From positions 455,110 to 519,109 of the forward strand of contig NZ_JACJSE010000005.1 in NCBI RefSeq assembly GCF_014698045.1: a stretch of DNA of 64,000 bases, written 5' to 3'. This document shows, in pieces, positions 34,474 through 43,500 of the stretch (positions are counted from its first letter, which is position 1; the number at the start of each line of letters is the position of its first letter). The notes under the pieces are model-generated. The model made no database searches, was not told where the DNA came from, and was given only the letters and a program-made list of their open reading frames with translations. This stretch comes from Aulosira sp. FACHB-615 (lineage in GTDB: Bacteria; Cyanobacteriota; Cyanobacteriia; Cyanobacteriales; Nostocaceae). The position numbers and the translations under genes are program-made.

Positions 34474-35775
34474 ATGAACAATAATCCAAATCAACCCAGA
34501 GAGTATGACGCAGTGCTTGGTGGAGAAGCACCACCTCCTGTTAGTGGTGTGGTTTTAGGAGGAATTGAAGGAGTTAAAAATCGGTTAGGAAGTTCCGTTG
34601 TGGAGGTGCAAGTTGCAGCACTTTCTGAAGCTTTGAATTATGGGGATGAGGGTTTAGATTTAGTAATTGAAGCGTTACAAAACTCTGTAAATGAGGCAAA
34701 GCATTTTGCAGCACGGTTATTGAAACAAAAGGGAGGGGAGAAAGGGAAACAGGCTTTGTTACATTATGATCCTTACCTTGCTTTTACCACTATGACCAAC
34801 TGGTTAGTTCAAGATTTTAATTCAGATGTAGGTATTTTAAATACTGAAATTACAGCTTATTCTTTAAATTTACAGTTAGATTGGCAGGCGTTGTATGCGA
34901 AGGTTAGAGCAATAGTAAAATCCGCATCTGGATTGTCTTTTTATGAAGAACAATTGCGTTTCAGGACAGAAACACATCGTCTTGACAGAGAAGACACAAT
35001 CAAAAAACTTCAAATATTTCTAAATACTCCCCAGAGTCATCAAATTCAAGCTTTACACTGTTACTATCCTAGTCACTGTTTTCTAGATGTTTTTGTTGAA
35101 GCCAAGAGCCAACTTAGCAACCTTAAAGCATTATTTTGGGGAGACCCTAGAGATGACTCTTATAAAGATATCTCCAAGCATAAATTAACTAGGAATATGA
35201 GCCTTATTCTAGAAGCTTATCCCAACTTGGAGGTTCTTCAAATACGTGGTAGAGCTAACGGAGATAGCTACGATCCTTTTTTAGGTTCGTGCTTGTCATT
35301 TACTCCAACGGAACATCTTCATCTTAAAACGCTGATTATTGAAACTAAGGTTTTACCAGAATCAACACTTAATGAGATTGTTAATCTTAGGTTACCAAAT
35401 CTGGAATATCTAGAACTGTGGATAGGAAGGGCGGGATTTGATGCAGTTAACTTAATCCCAAAAATTTCTGAAAAGTTTCCGAAACTTAAATATTTAGGTA
35501 TACGCAGTTGTGAAGATGCTGATGAAGTAGCCAAAGCATTAGTGAGTTCTCCTTTAATAGAACGTCTGATAATTCTCGACCTTTCTATGGGAGAGATGAC
35601 AAATCAAGGAGTGGAATATTTTTTAAATTGTCCCGCAGTCAACCAACTACACACTCTTAATCTTTCTATGAACTACATTTCAAATACCCAAGTCTTAGAC
35701 CAACTTTTATGCCAGGTAATTGCACAACCTCAAGATGGTGAATATGGGCATCGCTACTCAGCCATTCACGAATAA
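34474..35775 (+). CDS. HEAT/LRR protein, STM4015-like, paralogue 2
   Basis: The 433-aa protein repeats the layout of its neighbour: REYDAVLGGEAPPPVSGVVLGG at the start (trimmed here), HEAT-like VEVQVAALSEALNYGDEGLD, then LRRs (LEVLQIRGRANG, LKTLIIETKVL, LEYLELWIG, LKYLGIRSCED, LIILDLSMGEM, LHTLNLSMNYIS). The end is GHRYSAIHE, matching the RY....E tail of paralogue 1. The ATG at 34474 is chosen because it aligns with the start of the first copy; the in-frame ATG at 34426 would add 16 unrelated residues. The middle region (about 100-190) is diverged between the copies. It lies 15 bp before the ATP-grasp gene, so co-transcription is very likely. Confidence 0.85.
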   Translation: MNNNPNQPREYDAVLGGEAPPPVSGVVLGGIEGVKNRLGSSVVEVQVAALSEALNYGDEGLDLVIEALQNSVNEAKHFAARLLKQKGGEKGKQALLHYDPYLAFTTMTNWLVQDFNSDVGILNTEITAYSLNLQLDWQALYAKVRAIVKSASGLSFYEEQLRFRTETHRLDREDTIKKLQIFLNTPQSHQIQALHCYYPSHCFLDVFVEAKSQLSNLKALFWGDPRDDSYKDISKHKLTRNMSLILEAYPNLEVLQIRGRANGDSYDPFLGSCLSFTPTEHLHLKTLIIETKVLPESTLNEIVNLRLPNLEYLELWIGRAGFDAVNLIPKISEKFPKLKYLGIRSCEDADEVAKALVSSPLIERLIILDLSMGEMTNQGVEYFLNCPAVNQLHTLNLSMNYISNTQVLDQLLCQVIAQPQDGEYGHRYSAIHE

Positions 35776-35790
35776 AAAATATATCAGAAA

Positions 35791-37017
35791 ATGCTTAACT
35801 TTGTCCTAATCGCTAACCCTGAAAATCGCCGTGTCGATTTCCTCCAACAAGCACTAACTCATTTCAACTTACCACCAGCCACGGTAGTAGATTACGCAGA
35901 CTTAATTTCCGGTAAACAAAACCTCGCACAATTCAACACACCCAACACCATTATCCGCTTCGATTCTCCAGAAAAAAACTTTGATATTGATAAAGCCATC
36001 ATCGCCGCAGGTTTCAATGTATCAGATAACGGAGAACATCAACGCATCAGTCCCGGCGAAGCTATGGAATTAGAATTCGACAAAGGACGCATCCTCTACT
36101 CACGACAGTGGTATTTAGGCTGGCGATATCTCCTGCAAAAATGGGAATCTCAACTTACTCCCCTCCAGGGTGACTTTATGAACCATCCCCAAGACATCGC
36201 AGTCATGTTTGATAAACCAGCCTGTCACGAAAGATTCAGTCGTCACAATATCCCCGTTCCTCATTCTCTTGGAAAAATTCACAATTACGAACACTTGCGC
36301 GAACAAATGCAAACCCAAGGAATAGAACGAGTATTCGTCAAACTTTCCCACGGTTCCGCCGCTTCTGGAGTCGTTGCTTATCGTGTAAATTCCCGTTTGG
36401 AATCAGCTATTACCACTGTCGAAAGAGTGCGAGAAAATGGGGAAACTCTACTTTATAACTCCCGGAAAATTAGTCACTATACCCACCATGAAGAAATCGC
36501 CGATATCATCAATATCTTAACAGCAGAAGGCGTACAAGTTGAAGAATGGCTACCCAAAGCACATTTACAAGGATGCGGTTTTGATGTGCGCGTGGTGGTG
36601 ATTAATGGTGAAGCACAACATATAGTTGTTCGCCTGGGTAAAAGTCCCATGACAAATTTACATTTAGGAAATGAACGGGGAGATACAGAGGAATTTTTAG
36701 CAAAAATTGATGCGGAAAACTGGGAGATGATGAAGCGAACTTGCGAACAAGCAGCAGCGTTATTTCCTAATAGTTTATATTGCGGAGTTGATTTACTAAT
36801 TTTACCAGATTGGAAAACTCACGCGATTTTAGAGATTAATGCTTTTGGTGACTTATTACCGGGGATTTTGTGGAATGGGATGGATACTTATACGAGTGAA
36901 GTTAAAGCGATTTTGGGAAGGGACAAGGTAGACAAGGAAGACAAGGTAGACAAGGTAGACAAGGTGGACAAGGTGGACAAGGTAGACAAGGGGGATTATT
37001 CGCCGATAATCCATTGA
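35791..37017 (+). CDS. ATP-grasp-type protein, STM4014 family
   Basis: The 408-aa protein starts with a Rossmann-like pre-ATP-grasp region (MLNFVLIANPENRRVDFLQQ, cut here) and continues with ATP-grasp signatures: VFVKLSHGSAASGVVA (ATP-binding Lys and flexible loop), VEEWLPKA, FDVRVVVINGEA and GVDLLILPD...AILEINAFGD, where the Asp/Glu/Asn Mg ligands are expected. Such enzymes ligate a carboxylate to an amine or thiol. The family is known from STM4011-STM4015 clusters but not characterised. The C-terminal ~30 residues (DKVDKEDKVDK...) come from a GGTAGACAA-type repeat array and the end of an inserted fragment, so the ancestral protein probably ended near EVKAILGR (about residue 375). Confidence 0.88.
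   Translation: MLNFVLIANPENRRVDFLQQALTHFNLPPATVVDYADLISGKQNLAQFNTPNTIIRFDSPEKNFDIDKAIIAAGFNVSDNGEHQRISPGEAMELEFDKGRILYSRQWYLGWRYLLQKWESQLTPLQGDFMNHPQDIAVMFDKPACHERFSRHNIPVPHSLGKIHNYEHLREQMQTQGIERVFVKLSHGSAASGVVAYRVNSRLESAITTVERVRENGETLLYNSRKISHYTHHEEIADIINILTAEGVQVEEWLPKAHLQGCGFDVRVVVINGEAQHIVVRLGKSPMTNLHLGNERGDTEEFLAKIDAENWEMMKRTCEQAAALFPNSLYCGVDLLILPDWKTHAILEINAFGDLLPGILWNGMDTYTSEVKAILGRDKVDKEDKVDKVDKVDKVDKVDKGDYSPIIH
36916..36993 (+). repeat. GACAAGGTA nonamer/heptamer array forming the ATP-grasp C-terminus
   Basis: Nine to ten copies of a GACAAGGTA or GACAAGGTG unit, in frame with the ATP-grasp gene, encode a DKV repeat. Related GACAAGG repeats occur at 38966-38995 (inside the next radical SAM gene) and at 40440-40465. 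Confidence 0.85.
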
Positions 37018-37214
37018 TTTGGATTGTTGATCATTTTGACTAAGCCTTTAAGGACTTGATTGTAGGTTTTATATAATTCTCTACCTTGCTGAATATCCAT
37101 GTAGGAACATTTAACAGCAAATTTAATCCATACTTGAGTTTCCGCCGCTTCCGCTTCACAATCACTAAGTTTCGCAATAAAAGCAGCTTTATATCTTCGT
37201 TTAACTATGTTCAA
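36996..37214 (-). pseudogene. C-terminal remnant of a four-helix-bundle (23S rRNA intervening sequence-type) protein
   Basis: The 72-aa minus-strand frame contains KRRYKAAFIAKLSDCEAEAA, TQVWIKFAVKCSYM and YKTYNQVLKGLVKMI. This is the second half of the small four-helix-bundle family whose full members are about 115-125 aa; the usual first half, with a GxNIxEA motif, is absent. The frame overlaps the end of the ATP-grasp gene and the start region of the hydrolase gene, splitting the otherwise tight cluster. I read it as a truncated insertion. Confidence 0.6.
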
Positions 37215-38004
37215 TATGAATGAAATCGTGGGAACTCACGACATCTTATTTATTACTCTAGACACACTGCGTTACGATGTAGCTCAAAATTTACTCGCAC
37301 AAGGACACACGCCTAATTTAGAAAAAGTTATAAACACAGGTTGGGAAGAACGTCATTCACCAGGAAATTTCACTTACGCGGCGCATCATGCTTTTTTCGC
37401 TGGCTTTTTACCTACTCCGATAACGCCAGGAATTCACCCCCGAATTTTTGCTTTAGGATTTGAAGGAAGCACCACCACAACTGATAAAACTTGTGTGTTA
37501 GATGGCTCAAATATTGTTAGCGGATTAGCTGCTAAGGGATATCATACAGTTTGCATTGGTGGTGTAGGTTTTTTTAACAAACGCAATCCTTTAGGTAATG
37601 TAATTCCTTCGATGTTTGCTGAAAGTTACTGGAGTCTAGAGTTAGGTGTTACTCACCCCAAATCTACAGAAAATCAGGTGAATCTGGCGAGGGAGATTTT
37701 AGAAAAAACGCCAAGTCATCAACGCCTATTTTTATTTATAAATATTTCGGCTTTGCATCAGCCAAATTACTTTTATCTTCCCAATGCTAAGGATCAAATT
37801 GACACCATTGAATCTCACGCCGCAGCTTTGCAATATGTAGATAGTCAATTAGCTAAACTCTGGAATATTATACGCCAAAGACATTCTACATTTTGTATTC
37901 TCTGTTCCGACCACGGGACAACTTATGGTGAGGATGGTTACACTGGACATCGACTCAGCCATCCCGTTGTTTGGACTGTTCCATATACAGAGTTTATTTT
38001 ATGA
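37207..38004 (+). CDS. Alkaline-phosphatase-fold hydrolase, STM4013/SEN3800 family
   Basis: The 265-aa protein has the metal-site motifs of the alkaline phosphatase/sulfatase superfamily: HDILFITLDTLRYDVA (first metal Asp, with Thr/Asp at the nucleophile position) near the start and ILCSDHGTTYGEDG (Asp-His metal pair) near the end, followed by GHRLSHP. HSPGNFTYAAHHAFFAGFLP and GNVIPSMFAESYWSLELGV (short excerpts) are typical of the STM4013 group. No signal peptide is present, so it acts in the cytoplasm. It might remove phosphate or sulfate from, or transfer it to, a cluster substrate. A remnant gene separates it from the ATP-grasp gene by about 190 bp. An internal ATG at 37216 is an alternative start. 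Confidence 0.88.
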   Translation: MFNMNEIVGTHDILFITLDTLRYDVAQNLLAQGHTPNLEKVINTGWEERHSPGNFTYAAHHAFFAGFLPTPITPGIHPRIFALGFEGSTTTTDKTCVLDGSNIVSGLAAKGYHTVCIGGVGFFNKRNPLGNVIPSMFAESYWSLELGVTHPKSTENQVNLAREILEKTPSHQRLFLFINISALHQPNYFYLPNAKDQIDTIESHAAALQYVDSQLAKLWNIIRQRHSTFCILCSDHGTTYGEDGYTGHRLSHPVVWTVPYTEFIL

Positions 38005-38088
38005 AAATTTCACGCAGAGGCGCAGAGTTATTCTTTGTCTGAGATTTAAAGCAAATTCCTAAGTTGTGATAAAAATCCTCGAAATTTT

Positions 38089-39486
38089 ATGATTAAAACC
38101 CAAAATCCTCAATCTAAAATCCAAAATCTCAAATCAAAAATCGCTCAATCACCCTATCAAGCATACGTTTATTCTTATCCCCACAAAACAGCTTATCGTC
38201 CTTTAACTCCGCCGATATATCTCCCCGAACTTTGGACGCAGCAAGATAGACAAGCGTTATTTCTCTATATACATATACCGTTTTGTGAAATGCGTTGTGG
38301 TTTCTGCAATTTGTTTACCACAGTCAGCCACAATGAAGATTTTATCAGTCAATATGTCCGCACATTACAGCGACAGGCGCAACGGATAAAAGCGGTGTTG
38401 GGTGATGCTTCATTTGCAAGGTTCGCTATTGGTGGGGGAACTCCAACTCAGTTACCCATTCAGCATCTCGCAACTGTTCTCGATATTGCTGAAAATACAA
38501 TGGGTGCAAAGTTACAGGAAATTCCGATTTCTGTGGAAGTTTCACCAGAAACCGCAACAGAAGAAAAGTTAAAGTTGTTGCGATCGCACTCCGTTGACCG
38601 TGTTAGTATTGGTGTCCAAAGTTTCATTGAGTCGGAAGTCTTAGCAACCCAGCGTCGTCAATCTAATACTCAAGTAGAAGCCGCATTGACAAGGATAAAA
38701 GAAGCTGGGTTTCCTATTTTGAATATTGATTTGATTTATGGTTTACCTGGACAAACTGTCAATACGTGGTTGCAATCAATACAAACTGCCTTGCGCTTTC
38801 ACCCAGAGGAAATTTATCTATATCCCTTGTATGTACGGCCGTTAACAGGTTTAGGACGCACAGATAAAGAATGGGACGATATTCGTTTAGCTTGTTACCG
38901 CGAAGGGCGATCGCTTCTATTATCGCAAGGATATACCCAAGTTTCGATGCGGATGTTTCGACAAAGTGGACAAGGTGGACAAGGAAGACAAGGTAGCCAT
39001 CTTTCTCCCTTGTCTCCCCCCTCTCCCTCCCCCTCCCCCGTCTACTGCTGTCAAGCCGACGGTATGATTGGTTTAGGTTGCGGCGCACGTTCCTACACCA
39101 ATACTCTGCACTATTCTAATGAGTATGCGGTGGGTGCAAAGGGAATCAGCGAGATTTTGCAAGCATATATTCAAACACCCGATGAGTTATTTGAATACGC
39201 GCACTATGGCTTTCAACTAGATGCAGAAGAACAACGTCGGCGATATATTTTATTATCTTTACTTTCCGATGAAGGATTAAATTTCGTTAATTATCGCCTG
39301 CGATTTGCTAGTGAAGTAGACGCTGATTTTCCCGAACTTTCAGAATTGCTAACTTTAAGTTTGGCGATGAAAGATGAAGATAGTTTACACTTAACTGAAT
39401 TTGGTATTGAACGTTCTGATACTATCGGCGCGTGGTTATTTTCTGAAAAAGTTCAGGAATTAATGCAGGGTTATGAGTTGAAATAG
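38089..39486 (+). CDS. HemN-like radical SAM protein, STM4012 family
   Basis: The 465-aa enzyme binds a 4Fe-4S cluster through CEMRCGFC (Cys66, Cys70, Cys73) and shows FAIGGGTPTQL, VSVEVSPETATEEKL-like and DRVSIGVQSF motifs, which is the HemN/coproporphyrinogen-dehydrogenase-like subgroup. It is shorter in its HemN-C part and belongs to the STM4012 family. SAM-derived radicals are expected, with unknown substrate. Two segments come from repeats: the first ~18 residues (QNPQSKIQNLKSKIA) read through an AAATCCAAAATC array, and residues about 292-319 (SGQGGQGRQG...SPPSPSPSP) are an inserted GGACAAG/CCCTCTCC array placed between the HemN-like motifs YTQVSMRMF and YCCQADGMIGLG. Confidence 0.9.
   Translation: MIKTQNPQSKIQNLKSKIAQSPYQAYVYSYPHKTAYRPLTPPIYLPELWTQQDRQALFLYIHIPFCEMRCGFCNLFTTVSHNEDFISQYVRTLQRQAQRIKAVLGDASFARFAIGGGTPTQLPIQHLATVLDIAENTMGAKLQEIPISVEVSPETATEEKLKLLRSHSVDRVSIGVQSFIESEVLATQRRQSNTQVEAALTRIKEAGFPILNIDLIYGLPGQTVNTWLQSIQTALRFHPEEIYLYPLYVRPLTGLGRTDKEWDDIRLACYREGRSLLLSQGYTQVSMRMFRQSGQGGQGRQGSHLSPLSPPSPSPSPVYCCQADGMIGLGCGARSYTNTLHYSNEYAVGAKGISEILQAYIQTPDELFEYAHYGFQLDAEEQRRRYILLSLLSDEGLNFVNYRLRFASEVDADFPELSELLTLSLAMKDEDSLHLTEFGIERSDTIGAWLFSEKVQELMQGYELK
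38962..39045 (+). repeat. In-frame repeat insertion in the STM4012-like radical SAM gene
   Basis: GGACAAGGTGGACAAGG followed by a CCCCTCTCC/CCCTCCCC pyrimidine array. It encodes a Gly/Gln then Ser/Pro tract. Length is a multiple of three, so the reading frame continues. Confidence 0.85.
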
Positions 39487-39543
39487 TAGGTTTTTCAATG
39501 ACCTAAGTTTTATGAGTGACTAAATAAAAATTGATAAACTAAT

Positions 39544-40407
39544 ATGCACCTCACCATCCTTTATCGCGGCTCTTTAATCAGTTGCAACTATGGCTGTGAA
39601 TATTGTCCCTTTGCGAAACGCCAACAAACAGCCGCAGAATTAGCAATTGATCAACAATCTTTAGAAAAGTTTGTCAATTGGATTTCCCAACATCTCCAAC
39701 ATCAATTTTCAATTCTGTTCACTCCTTGGGGAGAAGCCTTAATTCATTCTTGGTATCAGCAAGCCTTGGTAAAATTAACCCATTTACCCAACGTTAATAA
39801 AGCCGCAATTCAAACTAATCTCTCTTGTCAACTAGATTGGGTAGAGGAATGTAACAAAGATAAATTGGCACTTTGGGCTACTTTTCACTCAGAATGGGTA
39901 TCACGCGATCGCTTTTTATCCAAATGCCTGCAATTAAACCACCAAAATGTTAAATTGAGCGTCGGAGTTGTGGGCTTCCCCAAGTTTAAATCAGAAATAG
40001 CCGCTTTACGTCAAGAATTACCAAACCAAATTTATCTGTGGATTAATGCTGTCAAAGCTGAACTCCCCAATTTATCATCAGCAGACAGAGAGTTTTTCCA
40101 ATCTATCGACCCATTATATGAATTAAATACCAAACATTATCCTAGTTTTGGTCATTCTTGTCGGGCTGGAAAATCAGTAATTTCTGTTGATGGCGATGGG
40201 ACAATACGCCGTTGTCATTTTATTAAATCACCAATTGGTAATATTTATGATTCTGATTGGGAAACAGCTTTATCTGACCAACCTTGCACTAACCAAACTT
40301 GTCATTGTCATATTGGTTATGTCCATCTTGATTACTTAAACATGAATCAAGTTTTTGGTTCTGGACTTTTAGAAAGGATTCCCGATAATTGGGCTATCCA
40401 TAGATAA
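39544..40407 (+). CDS. Radical SAM protein, STM4011 family
   Basis: The 287-aa protein has the radical SAM cluster motif CNYGCEYC (Cys14, Cys18, Cys21) placed very near the N-terminus, FTPWGEALIH in place of the usual GGEP/L strand, and a C-terminal cysteine set (GHSCRAG, IRRCHF, CTNQTCHC) that looks like a compact SPASM/twitch-type auxiliary-cluster region. ISVDGDGTIRRCHF is the typical 'record of previous data' segment of SPASM peptide-modifying enzymes. That points to a peptide or protein substrate, but this is inference. It is the last gene of the cluster, 57 bp after the STM4012-like gene. Confidence 0.9.
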   Translation: MHLTILYRGSLISCNYGCEYCPFAKRQQTAAELAIDQQSLEKFVNWISQHLQHQFSILFTPWGEALIHSWYQQALVKLTHLPNVNKAAIQTNLSCQLDWVEECNKDKLALWATFHSEWVSRDRFLSKCLQLNHQNVKLSVGVVGFPKFKSEIAALRQELPNQIYLWINAVKAELPNLSSADREFFQSIDPLYELNTKHYPSFGHSCRAGKSVISVDGDGTIRRCHFIKSPIGNIYDSDWETALSDQPCTNQTCHCHIGYVHLDYLNMNQVFGSGLLERIPDNWAIHR

Positions 40408-40584
40408 TATAGCAGTCATAGTTGATATGTGAACAATGAAGACAAGGGGGACAAGGGGGACAAGGTAGAACAGGGACAGAGATGTTTATAAATCATTTAG
40501 GATTGCGATAAGATAGTTGGTGCAAGATAGAGCGATCGCACAACTTTTGATAGCAGCATTGCAAGAGATAGAAGAATCCATCAT
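40408..40584. other. Repeat-bearing gap between convergent genes
   Basis: Contains GACAAGGGG repeats (40440-40466). After that comes a short frame (about 40519-40617) reading LVQDRAIAQLLIAALQEIEE that overlaps the end of the CHAT gene. It may be the tail of a lost gene. Confidence 0.4.
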
Positions 40585-43500
40585 CTACAACCCATTACCA
40601 ATTAAAATAAAAGCCGACCAATAATAAGGATGATTAAACTCACTATTCTTCCCCGTCAATAAAGCAATTTGCGCCTTTTGTAACGCCTCAGATTTAGTAA
40701 CTTTCCCCACTTTCAAAGCTGCATAAAACTCATTCATTAAAGCTTGTGTCCCACCATCAGATACAGCCCATAATGAAGCCATTGTAGCTTTCGCACCTGC
40801 TAATTGGATCTGATATCCTAACCCTAAAATTTCTTGTCCATTGGCTGATTTTTCACCTAAACCAGTCTGACAAGCACTCAACACTACTAAATCAACATTT
40901 GACAAAGACCAATTTTCGATATCTCGTAAAGTCGCGTGTTCGCCATCACCAAACACAATAAATGAATCTTCTGGGGAACCATCTACCAACTTACCATGCG
41001 TCGCCAAATGTACAATTTTGTAATCATTCATTTGGGGAATTGTTGCATTAGGATTAAAATCTTTATCTAAGATAACCTTGCTACCAGGAAGAATTTTAGC
41101 TACGTTTTCAACTTCAGCTTTAGCAAATTCTAAACCACTAAACATTTCTTGGCGTTGACCAACTGCTACTGTATATTCGCCTTTAGTAAAAGCCGCAGCT
41201 AAAGCATTACTTGGGGTTGGTGGTTGATTCACTAATTTAGTCAAACTAGCAGAGGTAATATTATTAATGACAAACTTCTGCACTAACCAATTCTGCCCAT
41301 CATATAATGCGGCTAACGGCACATATCTCAATTTACCATCAGGGGCATAAATTATAGTTTTAGCTTCGGCTTGTTTTAAGTCATTTTCTATAGGTTTAAT
41401 CAACCAGTTATATAATTTATTGGCTGGGGTTTTACTATTTTTGTAAGGAACAAGAATTGCTTCTCGAAATTCATTAATTGTTTGGTTTAATTCTGCGGCT
41501 TTGACTGGTACAGTACGATGAATTGGTGGCGCATCAGCCGAGACAATAACTAACTCTAACCTGTCATCTAAAACTAAAGGATATAACAAAACAGCTTTTT
41601 GATTTAACTGGCGTAAGTTATCTCTTAAAGAATTAAGTTGGCGTAAGTTTAAATTTTCCTGTCCTGATGTGGCTGATAATTGTTGTACCAACGCCACAAC
41701 CGAGGGACTTTTAATAAACTTGTTAAATTCGGCGTTAGTACTTTGTTCCAGTTTCACTAATTCAGCAAGGCGTTTTTCTTGCGTTGCGGTACGGGTTTGC
41801 GGGGGAATTTTTCGCAGGGTGGTGAGTTCTTTCCCAAGAGCGATCGCTTTATCTTGAATGGCGCTATACTTCTGAGATATTTGCTCTTCCTGTGGTTTCA
41901 ACGGTAATTTTTCGGGTGTCACTGCTACGGTTGCAGTACTTCCCCGTTGAGTATTGCGATTTGTGACTTTTGGTGTACTAGCGCCGCGATTGCCAATATA
42001 ATCACTAACTTCCTGAATTTTCAGCAAATCTAAAACTTGTTGCGCTTCGGCTGGACGATTTTGCTGCAATAATAAATCAGCTAGACGGCGATATCTTTCC
42101 GAGACGGTTTCGGTGTAAGATTTCTGAACATCTGTCGGCACACCCCGCAAACTTTGGCGAATCGTTTCGGTTAAATTAACCGATTGCTTGTAAAATGCGA
42201 TCGCTAGTGGTGGTTGATTTTGGGCTGCTAAAACGTCCCCTAAAAACTTCAGTGTAGCAGCTTCACTAATTTTGTCTTCCACCTCTCGATGAATAGCAAC
42301 AGCTTGCTGATATAACCCCAAAGCTTGATCGTATTGATTTTGTTTTTGATAAACTTGCCCTAAGTTACTAATTGTTACGCCTTCACCAGTGCGATCGCCA
42401 ACTTCCCGATAATTAGCTAAAGCCTGCTGATTATATTCCAAGGCTTGGTTATAGTTACCTAAATTTTGGTAAACTCGTCCAATATTATTTAGTGCAACTG
42501 CAAGACCTAATTTATAGTTATTTTGCTTGTATATCTCTAAAGCTTGCTGATATAACTTGAGTGCTTCGTCATACTTACCCAAGCTAAAATAAATCTGCCC
42601 AATGTTATTCAGATTTAACGCTGCACCTTGAAATTGAAATGAATCTTTGCCAAACGCATCACCAACATTAGCACGATTGGTAACTTGTTGCAGAGCTTGA
42701 GCATTTTGACCAAGGGCATTATACAATAACTTGATTGCTTGCTCGTCTGTACTTTGATATTCTCCAGTGCCAAGTTTTTTATAAATATTTGTAGACTTTT
42801 CCGCAAACTCCAAGGACTTTTGATACTGACCTAAGCTAAAATATGCACCTGAAATATTATTGAAAATCGCTGCTTGCGTTCCATAAAAAGTAGAACAGCA
42901 TTCTTGTAAATCTTTTAATCCTTGCTGATAAGAATCTAAGGCTTGAGCATAGTTTCCCAAGTTGAGATAAACAACACCAATGTTGTTTAAAGTTTGAGCA
43001 GTACCACTTTTATCACCCTTGGCTTTTTGAATTGTCAAACTTTGTTGATAAAACTCTAAAGCTGGAGAATATTTGCCAGTACGGAAGTAAACTGAGCCTA
43101 TATCTGCTAATAAAATAGTTTCGCTAGTTGCGTAATTATAACCTTGAGGATTTGCCGCTTTTAGTTCTTGGAGAACTTTTAAAGCAGGTTGATAAAAATC
43201 GAGAGCTTTTTGATAATCTCCGAGATTCAGATAGACTTCAGCGATATAAGATAATGGTATCCATTCGTTCTCTTTATCGCGGAGTTTGCGGCGAATATCT
43301 AAGGCTGACTGCAAAAAATCCAGTGCTTTAGGGTACTCTCCTTTCCGTAAATAAACGTAGCCAATATTTACCAAGCTATTGGCTTCTCCAGCCTTCGCAC
43401 CATACTGTTTAAATATTGCTAAGGACTGTTGAAAGAGTTCTAACCCGGCTTGTAAATCAGCCAAACCCACTAAATCCTTATAAACTATTCCCTCACCTTG

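Noticed and set aside
40519..40617. Frame LVQDRAIAQLLIAALQEIEE... between STM4011-like and CHAT genes
   Set aside because: Lacks an ATG and overlaps the CHAT gene end. It could be a relic of a small gene but cannot be supported.
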